A stretch of DNA of 64,000 nt, from positions 496,001 to 560,000 of the forward strand of contig JAYQTM010000001.1 of the NCBI GenBank assembly GCA_038147395.1. The letters run 5' to 3'. The notes below the pieces were generated by a model, which saw only the letters and a program-made list of their open reading frames with translations, was not told the DNA's origin and did no database searches. Source of the stretch: Eutrophovita brisbanensis. Lineage in GTDB: Bacteria; Pseudomonadota; Gammaproteobacteria; Burkholderiales; Eutrophovitaceae. Made by a program: the position numbers and the translations under genes. This document shows, piece by piece, positions 30,069 to 39,085 of this stretch (position 1 is its first letter; each line of letters starts with the position of its first letter).

Positions 30069-31166
30069 GTGGAGTGGATTTCTAGTCTAACCCACATGCT
30101 TGGGGGGAGCCTTAACTGGCAACTTCAAGTGTTTTTTATCGTTTTGGCGACTTTGATCATGGGAGCCTTTTCTCGTCGCATCGTGATCAAATTGGGCACC
30201 AAGACTCGGTCTACAGAGAACGTATTGGATGATGCGTTTTTTGAGTCATTAGTTGGTCCGACACGAGGACTCATTTGGATTCTCGGTTTGTCGATTGCAG
30301 CGTACATTGCCGGAGTTCACACCGACTCTGTCATTTTCGAGAGTGTTCCTACCGCGCGCAACGTCGGTATCCTAGCGATGTTGACCTGGTTTTTACTGCG
30401 CTTTGTCAACATATATGTCGCCTTATATATTGAATCTAAGACCTTGAAGGGAGAGTCATTTGATAAGACGTTGATAGAAGGCTTGGGTAAGCTTTTTCGT
30501 GGCGCGGTACTGATCACGATGGGTTTGATTGTGCTTCAAACTTTGGGAATCAACATCGGTGGTTTGTTAGCTTTCGGTGGCGTTGGCGGGATCGCGGTCG
30601 GTTTAGCAGCGAAGGACTTACTGGCGAACGTGTTTGGCGGGTTTACAATTTATTTTGATCGACCGTTCAAGGTCGGAGACTGGATTCGATCGCCAGACCG
30701 TGACATTGAGGGTGTCGTTGAGGAAATAGGTTGGCGCGTTACGGCCATTAGGACTTTTAATAAACGCTTACTCTATGTACCCAATTCTGTGTTCACAACG
30801 ATTGCGCTCGAGAATCCATCGCGGATGTCTCATCGAAGAATTTACGAAAATATAGGTGTTCGGTACGACGATGTATCTGTACTTCCAAAAATATTAGAGA
30901 GTGTGAGGCAGTATCTGAACGACAACACGGATATTGATCAAAACCAAACAAAGATGGTCAACCTCAACGAGTTCGCCGAATCATCGGTTAATTTCTTTAT
31001 TTATGTGTTTACTAAAACAACTGTTTGGGCTGAGTACCACGCAGTCAAAGAGCAGGTCATGTTTGAGATCAGTCGGATTATCGAAGCGAATGGGGCTGAG
31101 ATGGCTTTCCCCACCAGGACACTTCACATTCCTGATCATGTGAAAACGACCACTGAGCGAGCGTAA
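30069..31166 (+). CDS. MscS-family mechanosensitive ion channel
   Basis: A 365-residue inner-membrane protein that probably opens under membrane tension to release solutes. It has four hydrophobic segments in the first 180 residues. The pore helix TM3 is the glycine/alanine-rich GGVGGIAVGLAAKDLLANVF near 170-190, followed by the beta domain (FKVGDWIRSPDRDIEGVVEE) and a C-terminal alpha/beta domain. GTG at 30069 is supported by AGGGAGG 7 bp upstream. It is larger than E. coli MscS (286) owing to an extra N-terminal segment. Confidence 0.93.
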   Translation: MEWISSLTHMLGGSLNWQLQVFFIVLATLIMGAFSRRIVIKLGTKTRSTENVLDDAFFESLVGPTRGLIWILGLSIAAYIAGVHTDSVIFESVPTARNVGILAMLTWFLLRFVNIYVALYIESKTLKGESFDKTLIEGLGKLFRGAVLITMGLIVLQTLGINIGGLLAFGGVGGIAVGLAAKDLLANVFGGFTIYFDRPFKVGDWIRSPDRDIEGVVEEIGWRVTAIRTFNKRLLYVPNSVFTTIALENPSRMSHRRIYENIGVRYDDVSVLPKILESVRQYLNDNTDIDQNQTKMVNLNEFAESSVNFFIYVFTKTTVWAEYHAVKEQVMFEISRIIEANGAEMAFPTRTLHIPDHVKTTTERA

Positions 31167-31184
31167 CAAGATACCGCAGCATGG

Positions 31185-31979
31185 CTAATTGCCGATTTGT
31201 CTCACAAATCGCGCTTGGTCTGTAGCGGCGCTGAGCAAGAGAGTCACGTCGTTACCAGCAAGAATCATCTTGACACCATGTTTGATGTATTTAGTCAGCA
31301 GTGTTTGGTCATAAACGCCCCCAAGTCCTGCCCATTTACCATGCTTAACGCAGGCGGCAACCATGGTTTCGATACACTCGGTTACCTTGGGGTGGTCAAT
31401 TTCTCCGGGGATCCCAAGCTCTAGACATAGATCATTGGTTCCCATTAATAATGCATCAATACCAGGGGTCGCTGCGATCATATCGACGTTTTCAATCGCC
31501 TTGGGCGTTTCCATCATTGCGACGAGCAAGGTGTTATCGTTTAATTGCTGCGTTGTTTCCTTGGCTGGTTTAGATTGAAAATTGAAGTGGGCGTAATTTC
31601 CAGCAATTGATCGCTTCCCGATGGGGTTAAAGCGGAAGGCTTCTACCATTTTTTTTGCTTGTTCAGGCGTGTCAACGTGCGGCATTACGATACCTTGTGC
31701 CCCTGCATCGAGACATCGTGTCCCAAGATTTAAATCTCCTTGAGGCACTCTTACAATTGGCGCGATTCCTGTTGAAAGAGCGGACACACAAATTGAGGCC
31801 GCATTTTCGACCGATGTCGCCCCGTGTTCAAGATCTATGAATAACCAATCAAATCCTGCACTTTTCATGATTGGTGCGATTTCAGGTCCCCTCACATGTC
31901 TTACGCCAATTCCAATGGCGAGTTCATTAGCGGTTAATCTCTCTTTAGCTGCGTTTTTCATATCTCCCCCCGATGGCAT
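31185..31979 (-). CDS. HpcH/HpaI family aldolase
   Basis: A 264-residue class II pyruvate-type aldolase, which cleaves or forms 2-oxo-4-hydroxy acids using a divalent metal. Family marks are DWLFIDLEHGATSVENA, PIVRVPQGDLNLGTRCLDAG, MPHVDTPEQAKKMVEAFR and LLVAMMETPKAIENVD, with metal-binding Glu and Asp. ATG at 31979 lies 1 bp after the TauD stop; a second ATG six codons on is a possible alternative. It is the last gene of a four-gene operon. Substrate unknown. Confidence 0.9.
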   Translation of the reverse strand: MPSGGDMKNAAKERLTANELAIGIGVRHVRGPEIAPIMKSAGFDWLFIDLEHGATSVENAASICVSALSTGIAPIVRVPQGDLNLGTRCLDAGAQGIVMPHVDTPEQAKKMVEAFRFNPIGKRSIAGNYAHFNFQSKPAKETTQQLNDNTLLVAMMETPKAIENVDMIAATPGIDALLMGTNDLCLELGIPGEIDHPKVTECIETMVAACVKHGKWAGLGGVYDQTLLTKYIKHGVKMILAGNDVTLLLSAATDQARFVRQIGN

Positions 31980-31980
31980 T

Positions 31981-32832
31981 TCACTCTGGTTTTCTAGGAT
32001 CTAACGTGGTGCAACGCCGGATGGTTCTTCCCTCCGTTGTGGCATCGTAAGCGGTGACCTTATGTAATAAACATCGGTTATCCCACACTAAAAGATCGCC
32101 GATTGCCCATTTGTGTCGGTAGGTGAGATCCTCATGAATAATGAGTTCGTTGTTTAGCTCTTCAATCCAGAGTCTTCCGGTTTCATAGTTCATACCTACA
32201 ATGTGCTCGGCGTGATCACCGAGGAAGATGGTCTTCTTTTTTGTGTCTGGATGTGTGCGAATGATCGGGTGATCAACTGAGGGTGTTGATTTTTTCTGTT
32301 TCTCCGTCATGGGTTGTTCGCCATGTCTTCGATTGCGAGAGAAATCCAGACTGTGCGCAGCACGTTTTCCATCTAATCTATGTATCCACAGTGATGGGAG
32401 ACGGTCATACGCACGATACATATCACAAAAATGAGTCTCCCCCCCGCGTGTGGTTGCACGCTCGCAGAAGATAATCGTTGCTCCCCCTGTTAATGGCTGC
32501 CATGACGCGTCTGTGTGCCAGGCGTGAGTCCCTTTATCCGGGAATTTTCCATTGGGCTTACCGTCTTCACCTATGTTACTTAATCGATAGAGTTCGGGGT
32601 GCTCGGATTCATGATACTGGTTCATCACGTGAATTTGCAGCTCGCCAAATATTTTTCCAAATCGCACATGATCGTCAGGACTCAGATCCTGTCCTCTGAA
32701 GTACAGAAGCTGATGTGTGAGGAAAAGCTTTTTGATCGTTTGCTCGATCTCTGGGGTCATCGCATCACGCAAGTCCAACCCGAGAATCTCTGCTCCAAAA
32801 TGCTCGTTTAATGGTTCAGTTTTTAGCAGCAT
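31981..32832 (-). CDS. TauD/TfdA family Fe(II)/2-oxoglutarate dioxygenase
   Basis: A 283-residue oxygenase. The iron triad is visible as HxD in GTHAWHTDASWQ near residue 105 and the distal His in WDNRCLLHKVTAYD near 255, with the 2-oxoglutarate Arg in GRTIRRCTTL. RGQDLSPDDHVRFGKIFGEL is typical of the N-terminal half. Characterised relatives act on taurine, 2,4-D or similar acids, so the substrate is open. It lies between the methyltransferase (5 bp gap) and the aldolase (1 bp gap), clearly one operon. Confidence 0.92.
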   Translation of the reverse strand: MLLKTEPLNEHFGAEILGLDLRDAMTPEIEQTIKKLFLTHQLLYFRGQDLSPDDHVRFGKIFGELQIHVMNQYHESEHPELYRLSNIGEDGKPNGKFPDKGTHAWHTDASWQPLTGGATIIFCERATTRGGETHFCDMYRAYDRLPSLWIHRLDGKRAAHSLDFSRNRRHGEQPMTEKQKKSTPSVDHPIIRTHPDTKKKTIFLGDHAEHIVGMNYETGRLWIEELNNELIIHEDLTYRHKWAIGDLLVWDNRCLLHKVTAYDATTEGRTIRRCTTLDPRKPE

Positions 32833-32837
32833 CTCAG

Positions 32838-33713
32838 TCAGGTTGATTTATTTGCCACAATTCGAACGCCACCCAGTTCACGCGTTTGGTATCGGTTGAC
32901 AAAGAAGGAGTAGGCGCGGTCCCATTCAATCGCCCTCGCTTCGCCGTGAACCGCAGTCGTTTTTTGCTCTAATCCACGGTACATTTCTAATCTCTTGACT
33001 AATATCCGAGCCCATTCATCTGTTAAATCTGACGCTTCTTTGATAGTGAATCCATGATGTTCAAGAATAGAAACGTAGTCATTAATCGAAGCAAGTCCTT
33101 GAAATGTCATCTCGTGACCCAAACGCTCTAACGTGCGATCCGTAGCTGCGTCGTGTTTGACAATGTCAGTAAAGGCAAGAGTTCCCCCCGTTCCCATCAC
33201 TCGTGAACACTCGGAGATCAACTGATTCTTATCGCTAATGTGACACCAAGCCTCTTGTGCGACGATGATGTCAAATTCATTATTATCAAACGGCATCTCG
33301 GTTGCATCGCTTTGAATGAATGTCACTTTATCGGATAAGCCCACCATTTCAGTGAGCTTAATTGCCGTTTTTCGACGCGTCTCGGTAAAATCAATGCCGG
33401 TAACACAGCAGCCATACTGATCAGCAAAGAATCTCGAGGGGCCTCCAACCCCAGAGCAGACATCAAGCACAGCACTCTCGGCGTTCATCTGACTGAGTTG
33501 TGCCAGTGTCCTAGTCGCCTCCAGTCCGCCGAAATGATCCTGATCGAAAGCAAACAAATGATGTGGTCTGAGAGGCTCATCTCTTAGATCGAGACTCTTA
33601 ATTGCATCCATAATTTGAGATTCATTAATTGGATGCGAGTCGTAATATTGGATGACTGTGTTATCGGGCAAACGAGTGTGTATTCTTGGTTGAAACATTT
33701 TTTGTTCAGGCAT
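32838..33713 (-). CDS. Class I SAM-dependent methyltransferase
   Basis: A 291-residue methyltransferase. The SAM motif I is VLDVCSGVGGPSRF near residue 78, followed by CVTGIDFTETRR (motif II) and FDIIVAQEAWCHIS (post-motif II). The region FDQDHFGGLEATRTLAQLSQ before motif I recalls sarcosine/dimethylglycine N-methyltransferases and related small-molecule enzymes. A C-terminal part of about 90 residues covers the substrate site. It starts 12 bp after the ThDP enzyme stop. The target is probably a small metabolite, not identified. Confidence 0.85.
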   Translation of the reverse strand: MPEQKMFQPRIHTRLPDNTVIQYYDSHPINESQIMDAIKSLDLRDEPLRPHHLFAFDQDHFGGLEATRTLAQLSQMNAESAVLDVCSGVGGPSRFFADQYGCCVTGIDFTETRRKTAIKLTEMVGLSDKVTFIQSDATEMPFDNNEFDIIVAQEAWCHISDKNQLISECSRVMGTGGTLAFTDIVKHDAATDRTLERLGHEMTFQGLASINDYVSILEHHGFTIKEASDLTDEWARILVKRLEMYRGLEQKTTAVHGEARAIEWDRAYSFFVNRYQTRELGGVRIVANKST

Positions 33714-33725
33714 CTCTCGACATGG

Positions 33726-35381
33726 TCAAACGTGGCTTAACACGTCGACCTCGATCAAATGTGTTCCCCCGTCAGATGCGCAGGATTTAATTGTCGCCTC
33801 CAGCTGCTCTGGGAGATGAATTTTTTGCGCGTTGATACCCATTGATTGAGCTAATTTAACGAAGTCGATTTCCGGATCGTTGAAGTCCATACCAATAAAT
33901 TTGTCTGTTCCTCGAAACGATTTAAGTCGTTGTTTGATAATTCGATACCCTTTATTGTTGGCGATGACATAGGTTATGGGGAGCTTCATGTGTGCCGCAG
34001 TCCACAACGCCTGAATGCTATACATCGAGCTACCATCACCGATGAGCGCGATGACGGGACGATTGGGTTGAGCAAGAGAGATGCCGATGGCTCCAGCCAT
34101 CGCGAAACCAATGCCGCCTGAAGCCAGCCCGAAATAACTTTGATGATCTTTCATCGAAAGATAATTTAATAAGTTTACCGATGAACTCAGTGCCTCCTCA
34201 ACGACGATTGAATTTTCCGGTATCGCGTTCACCAACGATAGGATGAGTTTATTTGGGTGCATTTGAGAGCCGTTGGTCAGCTTCGCGGTGTCAGCAGCCC
34301 AGGTAAGTCGTTGAGTTGACCAATTGACCGCTTTGATTGCTTCAATGCGATTGTGTGCTGCTAGTTTTTGGTCACTCGTCATCAGGGAGTCGAGGCTACG
34401 ATTGAGGGCGCTCGTCGTTTCCATTACGTGTGCGCGAATGGCGACCTCTGCAGGGTAATTTTTACCAAGCTCATGATCACGCTCGGATATTTGAAGAATT
34501 TTTATATGCTTTGGTAACGGATCGATATCGCTGTACACGGACATTCTGAGAACATCGGAGCCAAGAAACAAGACGATGTCATAGGGATCAAGTTGTGCTC
34601 GGCACGTTGACTGGTTTCTTGATAATGCGCCCATAAACGTCGCGTGTTCGCTCTTAAACTGAGCTGAGTACGGGATGGTTTGTTGAAATACTGCTGCACC
34701 TAAACGCAACGCCAGTTCTGCAGCCATATCGAGACAATTAGTTGTGGATACTTCGTGCCCGACGACAATGGCTGGGTTCTGTGCAGCTAAGAGTCGCTGG
34801 CTAAAATCATGCAAAACATCCATCGCGGGTACGACTCTCGTACTGACTCGTGTCGGATTCCCGATGTTGATGTCCTCCGTAGCGTCGAGCACGTCGCCAG
34901 GTAAACTTATAAAGACGGGTCCAGTCGGCGGTGTGAGCGCTATTTTAGATGCTCGGTGGATGATTCGAGGAAGATCAGAGAGTCTCGTGCACTCGGTGGC
35001 CCACTTTACGAGTGGTTGTGCAATTGGGACAAGCGGGTCGTAGAGCATCGGCTCAGTTAGTCCGTGTCCTTGCTCCTGTTGACCGGCAGTGATGAGAACT
35101 GGAGAGCCATAGAATTTTGCGTTGTAAATGGATCCCATTGCATTACCAAGGCCTGGAGCGACATGGACATTGGCGGCTGCCAATTCTCCTGACGCACGAG
35201 CATAACCGTCTGCCATTCCGACCACGATACTTTCTTGGAGACCAAGCACGTACTGAATATCATTTTGGTTACCTAAAGCTTGCATGATCGCGAGCTCTGT
35301 GGTGCCGGGGTTACCAAATAAGAATTTAATGCCCTCCGATTTCAGTAATTCCAAAAATGCGTCGTATCCTTTGATATCCAT
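33726..35381 (-). CDS. Thiamine-diphosphate-dependent decarboxylase (benzoylformate decarboxylase-like)
   Basis: A 551-residue enzyme with the three-domain layout of acetolactate synthase and 2-oxoacid decarboxylases. The pyrimidine domain has FLFGNPGTTELAIMQAL and the activating Glu in LGLQESIVVGMADGYARAS near residue 50. The C-terminal PP domain has the ThDP motif GDGSSMYSIQALW to NNKGYR. The closest recognisable type is MdlC/benzoylformate decarboxylase. It is the first gene of the operon with methyltransferase, TauD and HpcH genes, which suggests handling of a 2-oxoacid. The substrate remains inferred. Confidence 0.88.
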   Translation of the reverse strand: MDIKGYDAFLELLKSEGIKFLFGNPGTTELAIMQALGNQNDIQYVLGLQESIVVGMADGYARASGELAAANVHVAPGLGNAMGSIYNAKFYGSPVLITAGQQEQGHGLTEPMLYDPLVPIAQPLVKWATECTRLSDLPRIIHRASKIALTPPTGPVFISLPGDVLDATEDINIGNPTRVSTRVVPAMDVLHDFSQRLLAAQNPAIVVGHEVSTTNCLDMAAELALRLGAAVFQQTIPYSAQFKSEHATFMGALSRNQSTCRAQLDPYDIVLFLGSDVLRMSVYSDIDPLPKHIKILQISERDHELGKNYPAEVAIRAHVMETTSALNRSLDSLMTSDQKLAAHNRIEAIKAVNWSTQRLTWAADTAKLTNGSQMHPNKLILSLVNAIPENSIVVEEALSSSVNLLNYLSMKDHQSYFGLASGGIGFAMAGAIGISLAQPNRPVIALIGDGSSMYSIQALWTAAHMKLPITYVIANNKGYRIIKQRLKSFRGTDKFIGMDFNDPEIDFVKLAQSMGINAQKIHLPEQLEATIKSCASDGGTHLIEVDVLSHV

Positions 35382-35538
35382 TTGATTCTCGCAATCGATT
35401 CTGGAGGGTTTCGTCTGAAGAATACTACTTTTGATTGATCCTGTTCTGCTTCGATATCAGTCAAATGTCATAAAATGACCGACATGATTCGTCCCGTCGT
35501 TGATGATGGATCGTCATTCGTGTGTCTTAAATAGGGAA

Positions 35539-37284
35539 TCAAGTTTTCCAGCTGTCTCGTAGAGTGACTGTTCTGTTGAATATCAAACGCTCGCTCTGAT
35601 CGCTATCGACGTCGACTGTAAAGTAACCATGTCGCTCGAACTGGAATGTGTCTCCAGCCTTAACATTTTCTGCCGAGGCTTCGATTTGGATATTTACTGT
35701 CGTTTTTGAGGACGGATTGAGGTCAGCCAAAAAGTCCCCCCTCTTGCCCGGCTGTTCAGTCAGAAAGAGACGGTCAAATAAAATCGCCGAAGCTTCAATG
35801 GAATTGTTTGCATCGACCCAATGAATATTTCCCTTAACTTTGTAGTTATCTGCACCAGGTGTCCCAGATTTTGAATCGGGGAAATATTCGCATAACACCT
35901 CTGAAACGTTCCCAGCTTGATCTGTGTTGAAGCCAATGCATTTCACGACATAACCGTACCTTAGTCGGACGGTATTTCCCACGAATAATCTGAAGTATCC
36001 CTTCGGTGGGTTCTCAGAAAAATCTTCTCTCTCAATCCACAATTCTCGAGATAATGAAAACGCTCTGGTGCCAAGATCTTTTCGTTGTGGGTGATTTGGT
36101 GCTTCGCAAATCTCCGTTTTTTCAGGGTCGTAGTTTTGGATGATTAGACGAATAGGGTTGAGTACAGCAACCTTTCTGAGAGCAGACTGATTCAGTGTTT
36201 CTCGCATACAGTCCTCAAGGATGGAGTAGTCAATTAATGAGTCTGCTTTTGATACACCGATTCGATCGGTGAAGAGGTGAAAACCCTCTGGCGTATAACC
36301 GCGCCGTTTCGCACCCACCAGTGTCGGCATCCTGGGGTCGTTCCAACCGTCAACGTGTTTCTCTCTAACTAACTGTATGAGTTTTCTCTTTGATAGGACC
36401 ACGTGCGATAAATTGAGTCTTGCAAATTCAATTTGTTGTGGCAGAGGGCGCTGTAATTGACCAAGTAGCGCAAGTTGTTCATTGATCCAGTCGTATAGTG
36501 GTCTGTGATCCTCAAACTCGAGCGTACAAATTGAGTGGGTAATGTTCTCGAGGGCATCGCAAACACCGTGAGTGAAGTCGTAACTCGGATAAATTGGCCA
36601 GTCATCTCCAGTTCGATGATGTGTGGCGTGTTTAATTCGGTATGCAACAGGATCCCTCATGTTGATATTGGGGCTTGCCATATCGATTTTGAGTCTCAAG
36701 ACATGGGAGCCATCTGGGTGTTTCCCTGCTCTCATTTCTTGAAAGAGCCTTCGGTTTTCGTCAGTATCCCTATCTCGGTATGGGCTATCTTTTCCTGGCT
36801 CCGTGAGAGTCCCACGATAATTCCGAATTTCCTCTGCGTTCAGTGAATCAACGTAAGCTAACCCCTCGTTGATTAGGAGGTTTGCGAAGTCGAAAAGCGT
36901 CTGGAAATAATCCGACGAGAAATACTCATTTTCATTCCAATTGAAACCAAGCCAAGCGACTGATTCTCGAATTGAGTTGACGTATTCGGTGTCCTCTGTT
37001 GCAGGGTTGGTGTCATCGAACCTGAGATGGCAAACACCGTTATGTTCTGCGGCCAATCCGAAATTAAGGCAGATGGACTTTGCGTGCCCGATATGAAGGT
37101 ATCCGTTTGGTTCGGGAGGGAATCGCGTGCGAATAGTCGCTGAGTCTACCGTGCCGGATTGATGTGTGGGCGCAGGGCCGGGCTGACCACCCCAAAGGCG
37201 CTCTTTAAAGATGTCGCTCTTTAAGTCTGTCTCTATGATGGTTTTTATGAAGTTGCTGGTCGAGGCTGGTTTTTTTTCGCTCAC
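35539..37284 (-). CDS. glnS: Glutaminyl-tRNA synthetase
   Basis: Charges tRNA-Gln with glutamine. A class I catalytic core carries RFPPEPNGYLHIGHAKSI (HIGH-like) near residue 52-69 and VVLSKRKLIQL (KMSKS-like) near 295. The C-terminal anticodon-binding beta-barrels follow. Length 581 is close to the E. coli enzyme (554) with a slightly longer N-terminus. ATG start. The presence of GlnRS is typical of Gammaproteobacteria and Betaproteobacteria. A perfect palindrome lies 85 bp upstream. Confidence 0.97.
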   Translation of the reverse strand: MSEKKPASTSNFIKTIIETDLKSDIFKERLWGGQPGPAPTHQSGTVDSATIRTRFPPEPNGYLHIGHAKSICLNFGLAAEHNGVCHLRFDDTNPATEDTEYVNSIRESVAWLGFNWNENEYFSSDYFQTLFDFANLLINEGLAYVDSLNAEEIRNYRGTLTEPGKDSPYRDRDTDENRRLFQEMRAGKHPDGSHVLRLKIDMASPNINMRDPVAYRIKHATHHRTGDDWPIYPSYDFTHGVCDALENITHSICTLEFEDHRPLYDWINEQLALLGQLQRPLPQQIEFARLNLSHVVLSKRKLIQLVREKHVDGWNDPRMPTLVGAKRRGYTPEGFHLFTDRIGVSKADSLIDYSILEDCMRETLNQSALRKVAVLNPIRLIIQNYDPEKTEICEAPNHPQRKDLGTRAFSLSRELWIEREDFSENPPKGYFRLFVGNTVRLRYGYVVKCIGFNTDQAGNVSEVLCEYFPDSKSGTPGADNYKVKGNIHWVDANNSIEASAILFDRLFLTEQPGKRGDFLADLNPSSKTTVNIQIEASAENVKAGDTFQFERHGYFTVDVDSDQSERLIFNRTVTLRDSWKT

Positions 37285-37368
37285 GTGAATGACTCGTTTG
37301 TATTTCCGTTTTCGGCGTCGTTTAAATGTGACGCTGTTGAGGTGTTGAAGTCCAAATTTTACCCTACT

Positions 37369-37396
37369 GATAAACGTCGATTAATCGACGTTTATC
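37369..37396. repeat. 28-bp perfect palindrome between the hypothetical gene and glnS
   Basis: GATAAACGTCGA-TTAA-TCGACGTTTATC: both 14-bp halves match exactly. It lies 18 bp past the stop of the 37415 gene and 85 bp before the glnS ATG on the same strand. No T-run follows on either strand, so it is not a standard intrinsic terminator. It could be an operator overlapping a glnS promoter, or a factor-dependent transcript end. Confidence 0.85.
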
Positions 37397-37414
37397 AAGC
37401 GACAACAGCACGAC

Positions 37415-37933
37415 TTAATCAAGTTCCAGAAAGTCCAGATGAATGATCCGGTAGGCTGGCTGATGGGCCAGTCGAAACGTCTCCGAGTGCCTCACTGTGG
37501 GATAAGAATCAATCTTAACTTTCTCAATGAATGCGGCGATATCTCGATATGAGAGTTGAGGATATCCGGTTGCCGAAAGTTCGACGAAACAATCGCAAAA
37601 TTTTTCCAGTTTATCGGTTGATCCCTGGTGTTCGTTTGCCGTTTTATGAAATGCGTCGGACAACGCACTAAGTGAATAATTGCTCGCAATATATGGACGC
37701 AAATGAATTCTTGCTAATTTACCGTCAGGCGATATGGGATCGACGAGAGGTTCTTTGGGTCCGTCTTGTAGCGTGCTGACTTCTTTCTCCAATGACGCAT
37801 GTATGTTTTCCTTGCTGTCGGTTGCGTGACTAGAGCCTAAAGCTGCTTGGTGTAACAGCTTATAGATATCGGATATTGCGAGTTTCTCGTAACGTTTGAG
37901 GTGTTGCTCAATGAGGGCGCTGATGAATTTCAT
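37415..37933 (-). CDS. Hypothetical protein (172 aa)
   Basis: Not recognised as a family. It is a soluble, mostly helical 172-residue protein without signal peptide or membrane segment, beginning MKFISALIEQHLKRYEKLAI. Histidines and acidic residues are spread through it (LHQAALGSSHA, ATGYPQLSYRD), but no known motif stands out. Its codon usage looks like its neighbours and the frame is clean, so it is likely real. It is divergent from birA, with 118 bp between the start codons. Confidence 0.65.
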   Translation of the reverse strand: MKFISALIEQHLKRYEKLAISDIYKLLHQAALGSSHATDSKENIHASLEKEVSTLQDGPKEPLVDPISPDGKLARIHLRPYIASNYSLSALSDAFHKTANEHQGSTDKLEKFCDCFVELSATGYPQLSYRDIAAFIEKVKIDSYPTVRHSETFRLAHQPAYRIIHLDFLELD

Positions 37934-38051
37934 GTGCTGTGCGAATCACCTTGTGTCAAGATAGAAATACCTTAGCTACAAACCCGTTAATAGTCTAGAC
38001 TTCGAGACTATACTGCTCCTGGAAAAATACAGAGCGCTGCGCGCTAACCAT

Positions 38052-39032
38052 ATGGAATGGATTGGTTCATTATTCTCTCGACTTTCTGACGGATATCCAG
38101 TTTCTATTGATTCGCTGAGTATTGCGCTCGGGGTAGATAGAAACACACTGTTAATGGGTGTCGAGAAAGTCAACGCTGATCACACGTTTATCTCTTGTGC
38201 CGAGAATTGTTTGTCGCTATGTCGTGTCGCGGAGCCCATTGATGGTGAAAAAATATGGGCGCATGCAGTCGATTTAAAATCGGATTATGTGATTGATGTC
38301 GTTGATGAGACCGGTTCAACAAACCAGGACCTGATGGCGTGTACCCCGACGGTCAATGTGATCAAGAAACGGGTTTTGGTAGCAGAAAAACAAAACGCGG
38401 GTCGGGGTACTAAGGGGCGATCGTGGATGTCAATCCCCGGAGGATCGATCACTTTCTCGATTGCGTACACCTTGAGCCGAGAAACTACGTCTTTGAATAT
38501 TTCACCATTGTCGTTGGTCGCTGGTCTTGCAGTCATTCACGCACTTATGGATCTCGGTTCGAGAAATATAACGCTCAAATGGCCAAATGACCTGATGTGT
38601 CAGGACTCTAAAATTGGTGGCATTCTGGTTGAAGCAAACCGTAAGTCAGACCGCGTGGGTATTGTTATTGGGATAGGGCTGAATGTACGTTTACCGCAAT
38701 CGTTAATGGATATATTGGATCAGCCAGTAACGGATTTGCAATCGTCAGGAATGTCGTTGGATCGAAATTTGATCATTGCGAAGATTCTAATTAAGTTGGA
38801 TGAGATGGTGTCATCTTTCTTGGTCGATGGATTTTCGCGATTTCGTGGTGAGTATGATGCGGTCCATCGGTTTCAGGACTGCTTGATTCATTTGCGCACC
38901 CCCGACAATGAGCTCATATCAGGCAAAGTGGCGGGGGTGGGCAACAGCGGTGAGCTCATTCTCGATGTGGCTGGCACCAAGAGGTCTTTTTTATCTGGCG
39001 AGGTTCAGATGCAACGCGTAGAGAGCTCTTAA
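38052..39032 (+). CDS. birA: Biotin--[acetyl-CoA-carboxylase] ligase / biotin operon repressor
   Basis: Attaches biotin to the carboxyl-carrier protein. The 326-residue protein has an N-terminal winged-helix-like region (1-60, LSDGYPVSIDSLSIALGV). The ligase core carries DETGSTNQDL, the biotin loop GRGTKGRSW near residue 117, and LKWPNDLMCQDSKIGGIL with the catalytic Lys. A C-terminal SH3-like domain follows. The N-terminal domain suggests a bifunctional repressor, but no bio operon lies here. birA followed by coaX is a common order in proteobacteria. Confidence 0.93.
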   Translation: MEWIGSLFSRLSDGYPVSIDSLSIALGVDRNTLLMGVEKVNADHTFISCAENCLSLCRVAEPIDGEKIWAHAVDLKSDYVIDVVDETGSTNQDLMACTPTVNVIKKRVLVAEKQNAGRGTKGRSWMSIPGGSITFSIAYTLSRETTSLNISPLSLVAGLAVIHALMDLGSRNITLKWPNDLMCQDSKIGGILVEANRKSDRVGIVIGIGLNVRLPQSLMDILDQPVTDLQSSGMSLDRNLIIAKILIKLDEMVSSFLVDGFSRFRGEYDAVHRFQDCLIHLRTPDNELISGKVAGVGNSGELILDVAGTKRSFLSGEVQMQRVESS

Positions 39033-39085
39033 TTCTTGATCTTAGGTTCTTGTAGACTACTGACTATTTGGAGCGGCCAAAATTA

